From Phallusia fumigata (lineage: Eukaryota > Chordata > Ascidiacea > Phlebobranchia > Ascidiidae), in contig QXVZ01016792.1 of NCBI GenBank assembly GCA_008931825.1, forward strand, positions 1-24,636: 24,636 nucleotides of DNA, in the 5' to 3' direction. Position 1 is the first letter of the stretch. Every line of letters starts with the position of its first letter. Both the position numbers and the translations under genes were made by a program. This document shows positions 9,966 to 20,337 of the stretch, piece by piece. The notes below the pieces were generated by a model that made no database searches, had not been told where the DNA came from, and saw nothing but the letters and a program-made list of their open reading frames with translations.

Positions 9966-11022
9966 TAGTAGTTATGACTTTTACATTTTGTTACACCACG
10001 AGAAAAATAAATTTGTAATATACTAATTTTGAACGACCTAGAATTTTTTGTCTTTAGTTGCTGCCTTTGCCAGGTTTCGATTTAATTAGTGCACAAGCGT
10101 TCCAACATTTGGTATCTTTTTTATACAATAACACGAAAGAATGACATAGATTTACCAGAAAAAACAGACAAAATCAAGGTTTTGAACAAAAATTAAACCC
10201 TGTTTGGAAAAATGCATTAGACTGCATACCCTATAATATTCACACAAATTATTCCTTGTAATGCTTTATTGGACATGAAAGCACATGCGAACATAAAACC
10301 ATTATTAAACGTGTGTTTTCTTTACGAGTGCTCTTAGCCCGCGATGATATCATTGTTTTTATTTTTCTGTTTACTAAACTGCAGATCACCTAGAAAATGA
10401 TTCATTAGAACATTAGACCCAGATGATGCGTTAATTGTTTAACAACAATTATCAAGGGGTGTGTTTACTGATGCCCAGTAGAGAATGGTTCCAGTGTTTA
10501 TGTTTTAATGTAATTTTACGGTTGTCGTTGTTTGTGATCGTGTGAGTTTGGAAATGTCCTGCATAACACCGTATGTCGGTTTTGTCTGATTGTATGAAGT
10601 CAAACTTATTTTTTATTTCATATTTTAGGACATTTTACTCGATAACCCTTGTTTTTGTCGGTGTCCTTGCTGTTTTACGAAACCGTTTAACAATAAAAAA
10701 TTTAATGAAGTGACAATGTAAATAAAATTTGATTTGACTTAACTTGACCCGTGTTAAATGCCCTTGCAAAACAACGAATTATTGCAAACGAGCGACAATG
10801 CAATTATGCATAGGATTTATTGTGGAACGAAATAAATGAACCAGTTTGGTCAAAACGTATTGATATTGCAAAAAGCAATGCTGGATTTACCTTTCGAAAA
10901 CATAAAAATTGTGTCGTTTAACAAAAGAAGAATACGTTTTTATAATATGGGGCTTGCTTGATTAAAACCACAATGTCGAATAAAAAGATAATATTGCCAT
11001 TTTGACCTTTGTCTCGTTAAAT
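9966..11022. other. Intergenic region between relics E and F
   Basis: No recognisable exon. One partial copy of the recurrent TTGCTGCCT element lies at about 10045-10080. The stretch near 10690-10750 is T and A rich, with AATAAA-like words followed by TTTGACTTAACTTGAC on the plus strand. That could be the 3' end of an old retroelement, but nothing coding supports it. Confidence 0.4.
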
Positions 11023-11524
11023 TTAGTTTTCATACTCGCATGGGATCGCAGTTTCGTTTTTGCTTGCACTAATAGGTGACATATACGTGTTTGCAATGTA
11101 TTCGTAATGTTCATCTGCGGTTTTGTTCCCAGCCTTGTGCGATGGGGTCGTTAGCGGCCACCTTTGTCGCTCCCATGTTGAGGCCCAAGTTTGGATTCAT
11201 CTAGAAAAATGGTTATTCGTGTTTATCACATTCAAAATACGTAACATTTTGGAAATGATAAGTAAAGTTACCGATATTTTCGTTAGCTTCCGACTTCTTC
11301 CTACAAATTAAATAAATGCAAATCATTTATAACATAAGCGATGGCCCTCTTTTGTTTTGCGACACCCTTTCGCTTTAGTGCTTATGAATCGCAACAAACA
11401 TAACGGCTTACATGACCCTACCCTATGCGTTTGCGACATCAATGAAATAAGGCAACGCCAATTACACCAATGATGCATTCAACAATGACACTCAATATCA
11501 CTGCAAGGCAAGGAAAACTTTCAT
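11023..11524 (-). pseudogene. Relic E: transmembrane and tail exons only
   Basis: Three exons fit the family frame: transmembrane (11422-11524, LAVILSVIVECIIGVIGVAL), exon 6 (11272-11300, KKSEANENI) and tail (11023-11200). The transmembrane exon has an in-frame TGA (11439-11441) where homologues have a codon before CRKR. The tail starts DESKLGPQHGSDKGG, runs into TAA, and then resumes in another frame as HYEYIANTYMSPISASKNET and PCEYEN. This fits an out-of-frame internal deletion that removed the region matching the YxNV motif. Exon 6 is shortened and lacks the usual tyrosine. No CTLD, stalk or signal exon was found upstream. Confidence 0.65.
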
Positions 11525-12211
11525 CTGCACAAACAACAAGGTTTGCATTAGACATTTGCCTACAAAATTGATTACTCAACTTGTTTTTTTTAATCCACGT
11601 CATTTTATTCAAAATAATAGGTACAAAGGTTTTTCCAACGTCTAGCAGAGTTAAATCTTAACCCTGATTTGCACATACCAGCAGCTCTCAAAGGTCAAGT
11701 GAGACGATTTTTGTGTGGACCGCGTAACATCTTCCGTGTCACAATGTTGTATCGCATGGTTGGAGAAACATACCTAATGCATGTTGTTTGTGCACTTGTA
11801 GCACCACCGCGCAATGTTGCTTCGCGATATCACAAGAGACATTTACGCGTTGATAGTGTAAACAAAGCATTGTTCAATTGTATTCGAAGAATACTTTTGC
11901 CCGTTAATGAAGCTGCCATCATCGAAGTATTCGTTTTCGCAATCCTTTCTACATGGAGGAAAAAATTTATTGTTTTTGTAACTGGTTGTTGAAAATACTG
12001 TCCTCAAGTTTGTAATTTGCTAGTCATGGATCGGATTTTATCTGAAATCAGGTAAAAAATAGATTGGGCCCTTAAAAAATATAAAAAATTACATCATAAA
12101 CAAAGGTTTTAATGACAATGATTTAATCTTTGAGTTTGGCAAACTTTAACTTGGTATGCTGTACCACGCCAACCAAGTGGTAATCAATTAAGGCGCCTCG
12201 AGTTCGCGAAT

Positions 12212-12373
12212 TCTGTGCGTTGCAACATGACGCCAGATCGTGTCCTGCCTGGGGGAAGCGGTGTTTGGATAATTTCGCACTATGTTGCATTGCTATTATT
12301 CAACCGCCAGCACAACGAGCTGATACCAGATATGGAGATACAGTCTGTAAGTACAACTTGTACACCATACGAT
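12212..12373. repeat. Dispersed repeat, copy 2
   Basis: Matches 5024-5150 in two blocks separated by an extra segment of about 50 bases. See that entry for the shared words. Both copies lie in the same orientation in gene-free spacers. Confidence 0.45.
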
Positions 12374-12490
12374 TGGCTGGGTGATATTTCAGTTCATATC
12401 GTCTACTTTACTAAGTAGACACTCCTACCCAGGTAATGTTTTTGACCAAAAAAAAACGTTTTTTACCGAAAAAGGTGTCAATAACTTCAG

Positions 12491-12670
12491 GTACAAACCA
12501 AAGTGTACCCGACTGTCGGTTGGCTTTCATATGCTCGATACAGTCTTGCAGTGTGTGGTTCAGTTAACCTTGCAAATGAATACCAAGGTCATTCATTCAC
12601 ACTACCATTTGAAACTGATGAAGCGCCTGTGAGGGATCTAACTAGAGCTCTTATCCTTTGCTCAATAAAG
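12491..12670 (+). other. Weak candidate exon of an unrelated plus-strand gene
   Basis: Exactly 60 open codons stand between CAG (12488-12490) and a GTCAGT donor at 12671. The reading contains GWLSYARYSLAVCGSV and SFTLPFETDEAPVRDLTRAL, which looks more protein-like than its surroundings. I do not recognise the family; RYSLAVC is faintly like a kelch blade. No partner exons were identified, so this may be chance or a relic. Confidence 0.18.
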
Positions 12671-13908
12671 GTCAGTGACAAACAAAGGTGACCTATGAGA
12701 TATGCCGTCATTTCTTCCAGATTTGTTTTAATTGATTGGTTGCGTTCCAAGAACTACAACGAAAAATTGAAAATTTGAAAGTCACCAAATTAACAACAGT
12801 ACAAAATAACCAACAAGGTAAGTGTAATCACTTGAAATGAAAAAAAGAAAAAAACGGAAACGTTATCAGTTTGTTTTGATCCTTGAAATACAAAAAGGCA
12901 ATATTGCTTGAGCATTTTATCCTTCCAAAGACGTAACATGATCCAGCCAAACTGCACGCAAGTAACTTGAATATCTGTACTCACTGGATGTCTTGATAAA
13001 GTTTTGGGAAATGGTTTTAGTTGCACATTTTATGGCGTTAATGGTGTTAAAAAGAAGATACGAGGCAGTATTTCAAAGTAGAGCATTTCTGCGTTTCGAT
13101 CAACGCTGTTATCAATCATCCTAATTAACGCTTTTTAAATACAGACAGGAAAACATGCGTTGTGCCTTGATTCGTGCCTGCGAGATTGTTGACAACCAGC
13201 ACACAAACATGCATATCAATGGTCACGTGAGTGTTCTTTTATATTAAACGGGACAGGAAATTTAATTCTACGTCTGATTCGAACATCTTTGACGAAAAAC
13301 GAGTAAACTGATACACTGGAGAAGTTTGAACAAGTATTTGTTTGTGGCAATGACGCACATTTATATCATAAGGCCAATGACAATAAACCCAAACCATTCG
13401 ATTGCTCAGATCAATATTGCAACCACTGGCAATGTTATTTTACCTTACGAACTGCAGGTCACCGACTGCCATTTACGTCATCACAACATTACGCACAGAG
13501 TATGACTAACCGGTGAAGCAACAATTGTTGGGAAATGCATGTACATTAGAGATTGGCAAGTTGTTGTAAAGTGTCGATTGCGTTACAAATCAGTTTCGGT
13601 CATTAATTTGTAAATGCCATTTATGTGTAATAAAACCCACTTTCGCACTTAATATAATACAGAGTCGGTTATCGGTCAGTCGTAAATGATTTGCAAAGAA
13701 AAAATAAAGTAATAAAAACGCATAAGACATGCAACTCAGGGTACAAATTAAAAATGTTATGCATTACCCATATCAATTTGGGGACAAGATTTATAACACT
13801 TCCGTTTCCAATATGAACCAATTGGCCAATATTAATTGGCGTTGATATGCAAGAAAATGTTGTTTGTCTATTTCGGATATAGTTTTTGTACTCATAAGGA
13901 ATCACATG

Positions 13909-15776
13909 TTACCTATGTACTTGCATAACAGTTTCTTGATTTGTGTTTCCAATGTTTGTGTAATGATGATCGGTGAATTCTTTTTTAACATTCACAGCCG
14001 TCGAATCGACGCATTTGTCTTTAGCCTGGTTTTTGTTTTCATTATTGGAAACGTTGATGTAGACTGAAGCTTGATTTTGGTAAGGGCCAGATTGGCATCC
14101 AATTTTAGTTTCATCTATAGCAGACGTATTGCGTTGATTAGGGTTGTTGAACAATATACGAGAAAACGTTTCTCGTTACCCATTTTATTGTTGTCAATTA
14201 ATTTTCTCTTACTTATCATTCTACCTTCGGTTAATTAAAAAAACGCTGAAGATGTTATTGTCACAAACCCACCGAGCTCTGCGTATTCGTTCCTTTTTTC
14301 TTCCTTGGCTGCCTTTTTCCTGGAAAATAAACAAAGATCATTTGTAAAATCAGCACATAAACAAACTTTCAGCTCATTACCAGCCAAACTAAGCTTTTTG
14401 AACAAACCTTTTGTGGCGTTTCAGACAGAGCTGAAATACAACAGTTCCAAATACACCTACAATGCATCCGCCAATAGAACCCAGCACAATTAAGACCAAC
14501 AGGTAACCTTCAGTTGCTGAACAAAAACAAATTAAATTAGATGCCTGCACCTCGTAGTACTAAATCGACAAAAGCAAACACTGCGTATCAACTGTTTTGA
14601 TTTTAGTGTTAATAGGCTCATATAGATACGTTATATATATTTTTTGAACGTCGTGTTAGTTTGACATCAGCTAAAGCTAATGTGTTGCAAAAATGTTTTC
14701 TTGACTGTATTTACTTGGAAGTAAATGTTTTCCAACAGAAAGATGGTTGTTTACTTTGCTCCGTTAAAAAGTTTAAGCGATCCCGAAAAGCTGTCAACAC
14801 TGTACTGCATTAGGGAATTGTTTTCCAGCCTTAATTCGTCACAGTAAACTTTATTAAATCTTGACGCGCCACACCTGTAGGTTGTTAGTAAAACATAATG
14901 ACTTAAAAAGATGAATGGTTTATACCTGGTTCGCTCTGTACAGTTGCATTGCAGTTGCTATTCGCGGACGTTTTCGTCGGTTCCAACATGTTCGTTTCAG
15001 TAGTTTCTGTCAAATATTGTACGACGGTAAAATATTGTAATGCACAAAAACAATCTGTTACCTAAATTTCTTCTTTGGCAAATGTATCTGGAAGTAACTG
15101 AACACGTGACATCCAACCACCTTGTACTTGGTTCTTTTCTGTATCCCATCGTCACGCAATCTTCATTTCCCCCACTGTCATTTGGTTCTCCATTTCTCCA
15201 CTGTGTCTGTGTGTTATCAACATTTGTTCCATCTGTCCATTGAAGCGTGTTTGTAGTTTGGTTCCTTCTTGCACCGATGTAGAATGAGTATGGTTTAGCT
15301 GAGAAATTTTGTACCATTCTAAATCGTATTGTCTACAACATGAAAAACTTCCTGCAGTTCGGTTTATAATGTTGCTTTTAACAGTCGATCCTGACCAGTT
15401 CATAATTACAGGCGAAAGTTAACATTTAGAAGTGTAATATGGTGTAAAATGTATGTGTAAGACAAACATTCAATTCGTCAAACTTTTCAAGCAAATTCCA
15501 ATTGTTTGAAAAGAAATAATTACTACGCAAACACTTTTGTAACGTGCTTCGGTTACCTGTCACGGAAGTTGTTTTATTTTTTAGTAGTTCGTAAAGTTCT
15601 GTAGTCTTAACATTTGCTTTGGTGGCATTTTTTTAACGACATCCAGCTTCAGCTTTGGCATATGAATTCACAAGTGGCGTGAATACAACGAGATATTCAT
15701 AACCTTGGAATGTCTCCCATGTTTGGGCGTGCAAAAACTGAGCAAACAAAAGTAAGACAACAACTACTGCTCTCAT
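13909..15776 (-). pseudogene. Gene D: C-type lectin receptor with nonsense codon, no stalk exon 3, clipped tail
   Basis: Exons: 15557-15776 (ATG 15776), 15062-15298, 14926-15006, 14408-14516, 14273-14319, 13909-14114. All phases match and the joined length is 300 codons. Codon 48, just after AEAGCR, is TAA (15633-15635), inside the CTLD. The signal peptide (MRAVVVVLLLFAQFLHA) and the second CTLD half (FYIGARRN, QWTDGT, GEPNDSGGNEDC, RWLDVTC, RYIC) are otherwise intact. The Thr-rich exon 3 is absent; exon 2 and exon 4 are only 55 bases apart. The transmembrane helix has GSIGGCIVGVFG and is followed by KRHKR. Exon 6 has NEYAEL. The tail has SVYINV (ITIM-like) and HYTNI, then stops ten codons before the family ending, which is still readable as PYEYKN after the stop. 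Probably a recent pseudogene or a null allele. Confidence 0.7.
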
Positions 15777-15783
15777 ATAGATG

Positions 15784-15785
15784 CT
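15784..15785 (-). other. Possible trans-splice acceptor of gene D
   Basis: The minus strand reads GGTTTTGTCGTCACAG followed by CATCTAT and the ATG, so the acceptor AG is 7 bases from the start codon. Gene C has the same arrangement. So short a 5' UTR is typical of spliced-leader addition in ascidians. Confidence 0.4.
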
Positions 15786-17053
15786 GTGACGACAAAACCA
15801 TAATTACTAAAAAATGATTGCCGTAGGAGGCAATACATTTTTACATTTGCTTGGTTTTACATTTTCTCTGTTCTAATATTATATTTTTTAATTAATACTT
15901 TAAAAATTACCACTCGTTTCAGCGATATTGTACTGTAAGCTTTACTTACACTGACACCCGGCCTTGCTTTGACATGAGTTTCCATTGTGGTGGTAAATTC
16001 TATTGCTGTTGTGGTTTTGGTTCACCCACTGAATAAACGTCACGATTTAACAAGGAAGTATTTGCATCCACTGTCATACGTTGCAGATTCGGTCTGTGTT
16101 CACAACAACATGCTCAGTATTACTAATATATGAACAGCAGGTTGTAAGCTCGAAGATTTCTTACTTTATATGTTGTAGAGGATTTTTTCTATTGCTGCAA
16201 TTAATCAGTCAAGTATGAAGCACCAAAAACATGCAAAAGCAAAAACATTTTTGTGATATCTATCATACTGTGATATCTATCTAAAATATCTATCGTACAT
16301 TATCGCTTTGTCCACTTTATTTTAAAAATTAGTAATGAAGAAAAACTTGTAACAATAAACCACATCCAGCAACGGCCCACCCTTTGGACCGGTTTTCCGA
16401 TCTGATAACAAGGCAGGCAGTTTCCTATTGTCAAGATAGGACATATCCTACGGTTACGACTTAATGTTTGGCCTCCTATTTCAAGTTGGTTAACATTGAT
16501 CACAAAATTAAACGATGTTTAAGGCACTCAAAGTATGCTGCAATATCAAATGATCTGATCTGCCGGAACACTTAAATGCTGGCAACGTATGGATGTAACT
16601 CTCAAAACGTGAATGCGTTTTCCAGCTCATAACTTGCTTGTAACCTAAAAAATAATGCGAGGCTGATTTTTTGGTGACAAACACTCTCGGACAAATCCTG
16701 TGTTTCATTACTTTAGCTACAATTTTACCCTCAACCTGTAAACAACGCATCTACCTTTTAAATTGGAAGCGCTTTTTGTTGTCAACAACATTCACACGTT
16801 ATTTTTATTTACAACATTACCAAATACAAAACACACAATATTCAATTAAAATAAGATTGATTTTCTGCTTTTAACAAACTAAACTTTAGACATTTAATAT
16901 GACAGTTCGTCCGCAACATATGAGATAGTTTTGCGGCGGAACCATTCGTTACTATCAACAATTTTAGTTATTAGTCTGGGTTTCTGAAATCGGTTTGCCA
17001 CTGTTTGACCACAGGATCGTAGTTTGCATTGGTATGAAAGTAGTTTTTAACAT
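15786..17053. other. Intergenic region between genes C and D
   Basis: Contains the gene D upstream module (16025-16090), a run of four or more GATA words (16252-16300) and a likely poly(A) signal for gene C (AATAAA on the minus strand, 16804-16809, about 245 bases after its stop). Nothing else recognisable. Confidence 0.45.
16025..16090 (-). promoter_or_regulatory. Gene D upstream module with ETS-like and CRE-like words
   Basis: Plus-strand reading CCCACTGAATAAACGTCACG, then AAGGAAGT, then CATACGTTGCAGATTCGG. Shared, with changes, with 20010-20085 (gene C) and 23345-23389 (gene B). GGAAGT is an ETS core and CGTCA a CRE half. It lies about 250-310 bases 5' of the ATG. Confidence 0.4.
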
Positions 17054-19794
17054 TTAGTTTTCATATTCGTATGGAGTTGCAGCTTGGTCTTTACTTGCAT
17101 GAAAGGATGCTTTATTTCCGTTTTCAATGAATTCGTAATGATGCTTTGTTTTTTCTTTCCCAGTCGTTTGTGGTGCCATCATCGAGTTGACATAGTTGTC
17201 TTTACCTTGGTTCTTGTTTTCATCATTGGAAACGTTGATGTAGACTGAAGCTTGATTTGGGTTAGGTCCTGATTGACAACCAACTTAAGTTTCGTAATAA
17301 AATTTCAAAGAGTGTACCAATACTTTCCATTTTGTATTACATTGGTCTATTTTGCAAAAGTTGACCCACCATTATTTTGAACATTATCAAAACAAACTTC
17401 AGTAAGAAAACTTGAAAGCTGTCAATTTTTCTTACCGAAGTTTGTTTTAATCCTTTTTACTTTAGATTATGACGCCAAAAAAAAAACTCCGAAGTTGGTA
17501 TTTTTGTACACTTACCTAGTTCCGCGTGATTGTTCCTATTTTCAGTCGCGCCTGCCTTCCTCCTGCAAATACAAAATCTTATATCATCATCAGGCAAGTA
17601 GAATTACTTGGGCCTACCTTGTGTGTCGGCTACGATAAATCTGAAATACAACAGTTCCAATTACACCAGAGATGCAACCACCAATGGTACCAAGTACGGC
17701 CGAGAGCAAGTAGCCACATTCTTCACCTGCAAAAATAAAAACTTGCATAATATGCCTACAACTGGGTGCCGTCTGAAACTGCAGGGACGCTCGGCCCGCC
17801 TCTTGCAAGTCTAAAACTGCCCATTAAGCGTTACCTGCAGTATGTAGCTTGGTACCTGTATTTTTTCCTAACTTTGTCAATTTCAAAGTAGTATTACTGT
17901 TTTTACTAAACACAAACCTCCAGAACCCAATGACACTAATCGTCAGCATTAACAGCAAAAATTGCGATTTTTCCCTGTCTTAATGCGTTACCTGCAGATT
18001 TTACGGTTTAAAAATGCGATTGGCGGTCCGAGCGGCAGGTGGCAGGAGCGGTACTAAACAATCAAATGACACGACCAAAAACATAACTGCGGACTTAATA
18101 ATAAGGCCTGCGTTTATTTGAATTTCGCTGATTATCACATGCAGCGTAAAAAATTGTGAGTGTCTATCGAACTGCGCTTTATTTACATCATTTCATTTGC
18201 ATTGTACAATGGTTTTCCAACCTTTTTTGGTCACACAACACTTTGCAAAACATGTTTGTGATTCGACAATAGTTGATTATCCAAAACAAACGCTTTACAT
18301 GAGTACTTTTACTTGATTGGGTGTCGTTGAGAAAGTAAGCGCTCTGCAGCAGACAAGCTGTGTTACCTGGTGCATCCTGAACAGCAGGTGAATTGTAAAT
18401 GTTTCTTGCGGATGTTTCCTTATGCACTGGATCTTCAGTCACTTTTGTCAAAGTTTGATATTTTAAAACTGAGACACCAGGCTACAACTATTACAATATT
18501 TTACCTTGTACTTTGTGAGTGGTCAAATCAGGTAAAGAAGGGAAAGTACTGGCCGGTGTTGTAGTGACTAACTTTGCACTTGTAACTTTCGGAACAGTGG
18601 TTGTGGACATTATCATGTTGGTGCTTAAAACTATATCAGTCATAAAAAAAGTTTAGTTTAAATTAACGTGGAGAACGTGTTATTCGCTAGTTTCCTTTGA
18701 TTCGAGGAGGCGATTGAAGTCAGCAAATTCAACGTTTTCTGAACCTTACAATTGTTTTCTTCGTTTTTAGTTTAAGTAAACAACGCATTGGTTCCAAGTC
18801 TTTTTTAACACTCCCTTACCCATGTTAAAAATTCGATATTGTTCAAAAAAAAAATTATGTTTTCACATCACATTTGAGCTTTTAAATTAAGTTTCCACCA
18901 CATCTAAACTGACATTAAACATGCAACTATATTGTGCCCGCTTTTGTTTCATAACTGCTGGGACGTGCTACCGTTTTGCGGTTAACAGCTGGTATGTTGT
19001 AGGATGTTAAATAAAATGTTTTGAGCCAAAAAACAAGTATCGGAAAAACTATCACCTGAGTTTCTTCTCTGGCAAATGTATCTGGAAGTAATTGAACACG
19101 GAACATCCAACCACCTTGTACTTGATGCTTCGCTCCATCCCATTGTCACACAATCATCATTTCCACCTGCGTCATTTGGTTCTCCTGTTCTCCAAGGTGA
19201 GTGTGTGTTATCAACATTAGTTCCATCTGTCCATTGAAACGTGTTTGTAATTTGGTTTCTCGTTGCACCAATGTAGAATGAATATGGTTTAGCTGCAAAA
19301 TATCAATGCATTCTAAATCATATTGTCTCCCAGAAAAGGTTAAAAACTTTCGTTATTTTCAATACAAATTACTAACATTTTCTGCGGTTTGTGAGGGTAA
19401 TTCAAAAAATCCTAATTACTTGTATAGTTTAGGAAAAATCGGCACAAAAGCATAAACACTATTAACGTTTAAGTATTTAAAAAAAATAAAATTAAGACAG
19501 ATAAAGAATCTCCAGTTTGTTGGGATTTTGAAAAGCATCTCGAGTACAACGTTTTGTAACCTACAAGTGTTTATACTTACCCGACACAGTTGCTGTTTTC
19601 TTTTTTAGTAATTCGTAAAGTTCTGTAGTCTTAACATTTGCTACGGTGGCACTTTTTTCACGACATCCAGCTTCAGCATATGAATTGACAAATGGCGTGA
19701 ATACAACCAGATATTCAGAACCTTGGAATGAGTCCCAGGTTTGAGCGTGCAAAAAGAGAGCAAACAAAATCAGAACAAACACTGCAGCTTTCAT
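17054..19794 (-). CDS. Gene C: complete C-type lectin receptor with short ITIM-like tail
   Basis: Seven exons give 345 codons plus the stop: 19581-19794 (ATG 19794), 19056-19292, 18505-18630, 18367-18441, 17618-17726, 17516-17562, 17054-17283. Signal peptide residues 1-18 (FALFLHA), CTLD about 19-150 with FYIGA, QWTDGT, GEPNDAGGNDDC, RWLDVPC and RYIC. The stalk (151-217) is Thr/Ser/Pro rich but lacks a pure Thr run. The helix contains LGTIGGCISGVIGTVVF (two GxxxG-like spacings) and ends YRSRHTR. Exon 6 has NHAEL where relatives have EYAEL. The tail has SVYINV (ITIM-like), NYVNS (YxN), HHYEFI and PYEYEN. Exons 4 and 7 use acceptors displaced downstream from the family position (AAG at 18442-18444, TTAAG at 17284-17288); the second removes what would be an in-frame TAA. 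No charged residue lies in the helix, so pairing with a DAP12-like adaptor is not suggested. Confidence 0.75.
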
Positions 19795-19801
19795 ATTGAT
19801 G

Positions 19802-19803
19802 CT
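19802..19803 (-). other. Possible trans-splice acceptor of gene C
   Basis: The minus strand reads GTTTTTGTCGTCTCAG, then CATCAAT and the ATG; the AG is 7 bases from the start codon. It matches gene D. In gene B the same site reads GTTTTTGTCGTCCCTG, with AG lost. Confidence 0.4.
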
Positions 19804-20337
19804 GAGACGACAAAAACATTATCAATACAGCTATAAGTTATTTCACTTCTTTATACTTGCCTTTATCTCCTAAAAAATTCTATTTAGGTAAAACTTATGA
19901 AAAAATACTAGGTTTAACTATCATTTGTTGTCAGCTTGCTCTCAAACTAATATTTGTTTTGTCTTGCGTTGACATCTCTATGTTCAGCTGCCGTTATGGT
20001 TTTAGTCAACCCACTTTACACACAAGGAAGTCCTTGCGTCATCGTTAATAGCCCACTGCCATACGTTGTAGATTGGATAGTATGCTGTATAATGATGCAC
20101 AATATTACATGAAAAACTCGCATGATTGATTTATACCATGTACAGTGTAGAATTTATTTCCATTGTCGCAATGAATCGTAAGAAATGAACTACATTCACA
20201 AAGCAATAAATATGTAAAACATTTTGCTGAACACGATATGTATGTACAATTGGCTTTAATTTTGAAAGTTTACCATGAAACCATCAAAATTGCCATTTTG
20301 GGTGAAATTAAGCTCAATAGTTGTACGCTGGAAGTTT
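19804..20337. other. Short intergenic region between genes B and C
   Basis: Only about 540 bases separate the gene B stop from the gene C start. It holds the gene C upstream module (20010-20085) and a minus-strand AATAAA (20153-20158), a plausible poly(A) signal for gene B about 180 bases after its stop. Confidence 0.45.
20010..20085 (-). promoter_or_regulatory. Gene C upstream module with ETS-like word
   Basis: Plus-strand reading CCCACTTTACACACAAGGAAG, then TTGCGTCATCG and CATACGTTGTAGATTGG. It matches the gene D and gene B modules but lacks the AATAAACGTCACGATT part. It lies about 215-290 bases 5' of the ATG. Confidence 0.4.

Larger units (their letters stand above)
11525..13908. other. 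Long gap between gene D and relic E
   Basis: No receptor exons were recognised. It holds the second copy of the dispersed repeat (12212-12373), an orphan copy of the upstream element (about 13150-13190, CATGCGTTGTGCC), a weak plus-strand exon candidate (12491-12670) and a weak cysteine-rich reading on the minus strand (11843-11971). The missing 5' exons of relic E would be expected here, and the orphan promoter-like element fits their loss. Confidence 0.4.

Noticed and set aside
10690..10750. A possible retroelement 3' tail (AATAAA words then TTGACTTAACTTGAC)
   Set aside because: No coding part, no target duplication, and only one copy seen in the window.
11669..11992. A 107-codon plus-strand open reading
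   Set aside because: No recognisable domain, no splice context, and composition like the surrounding spacer.
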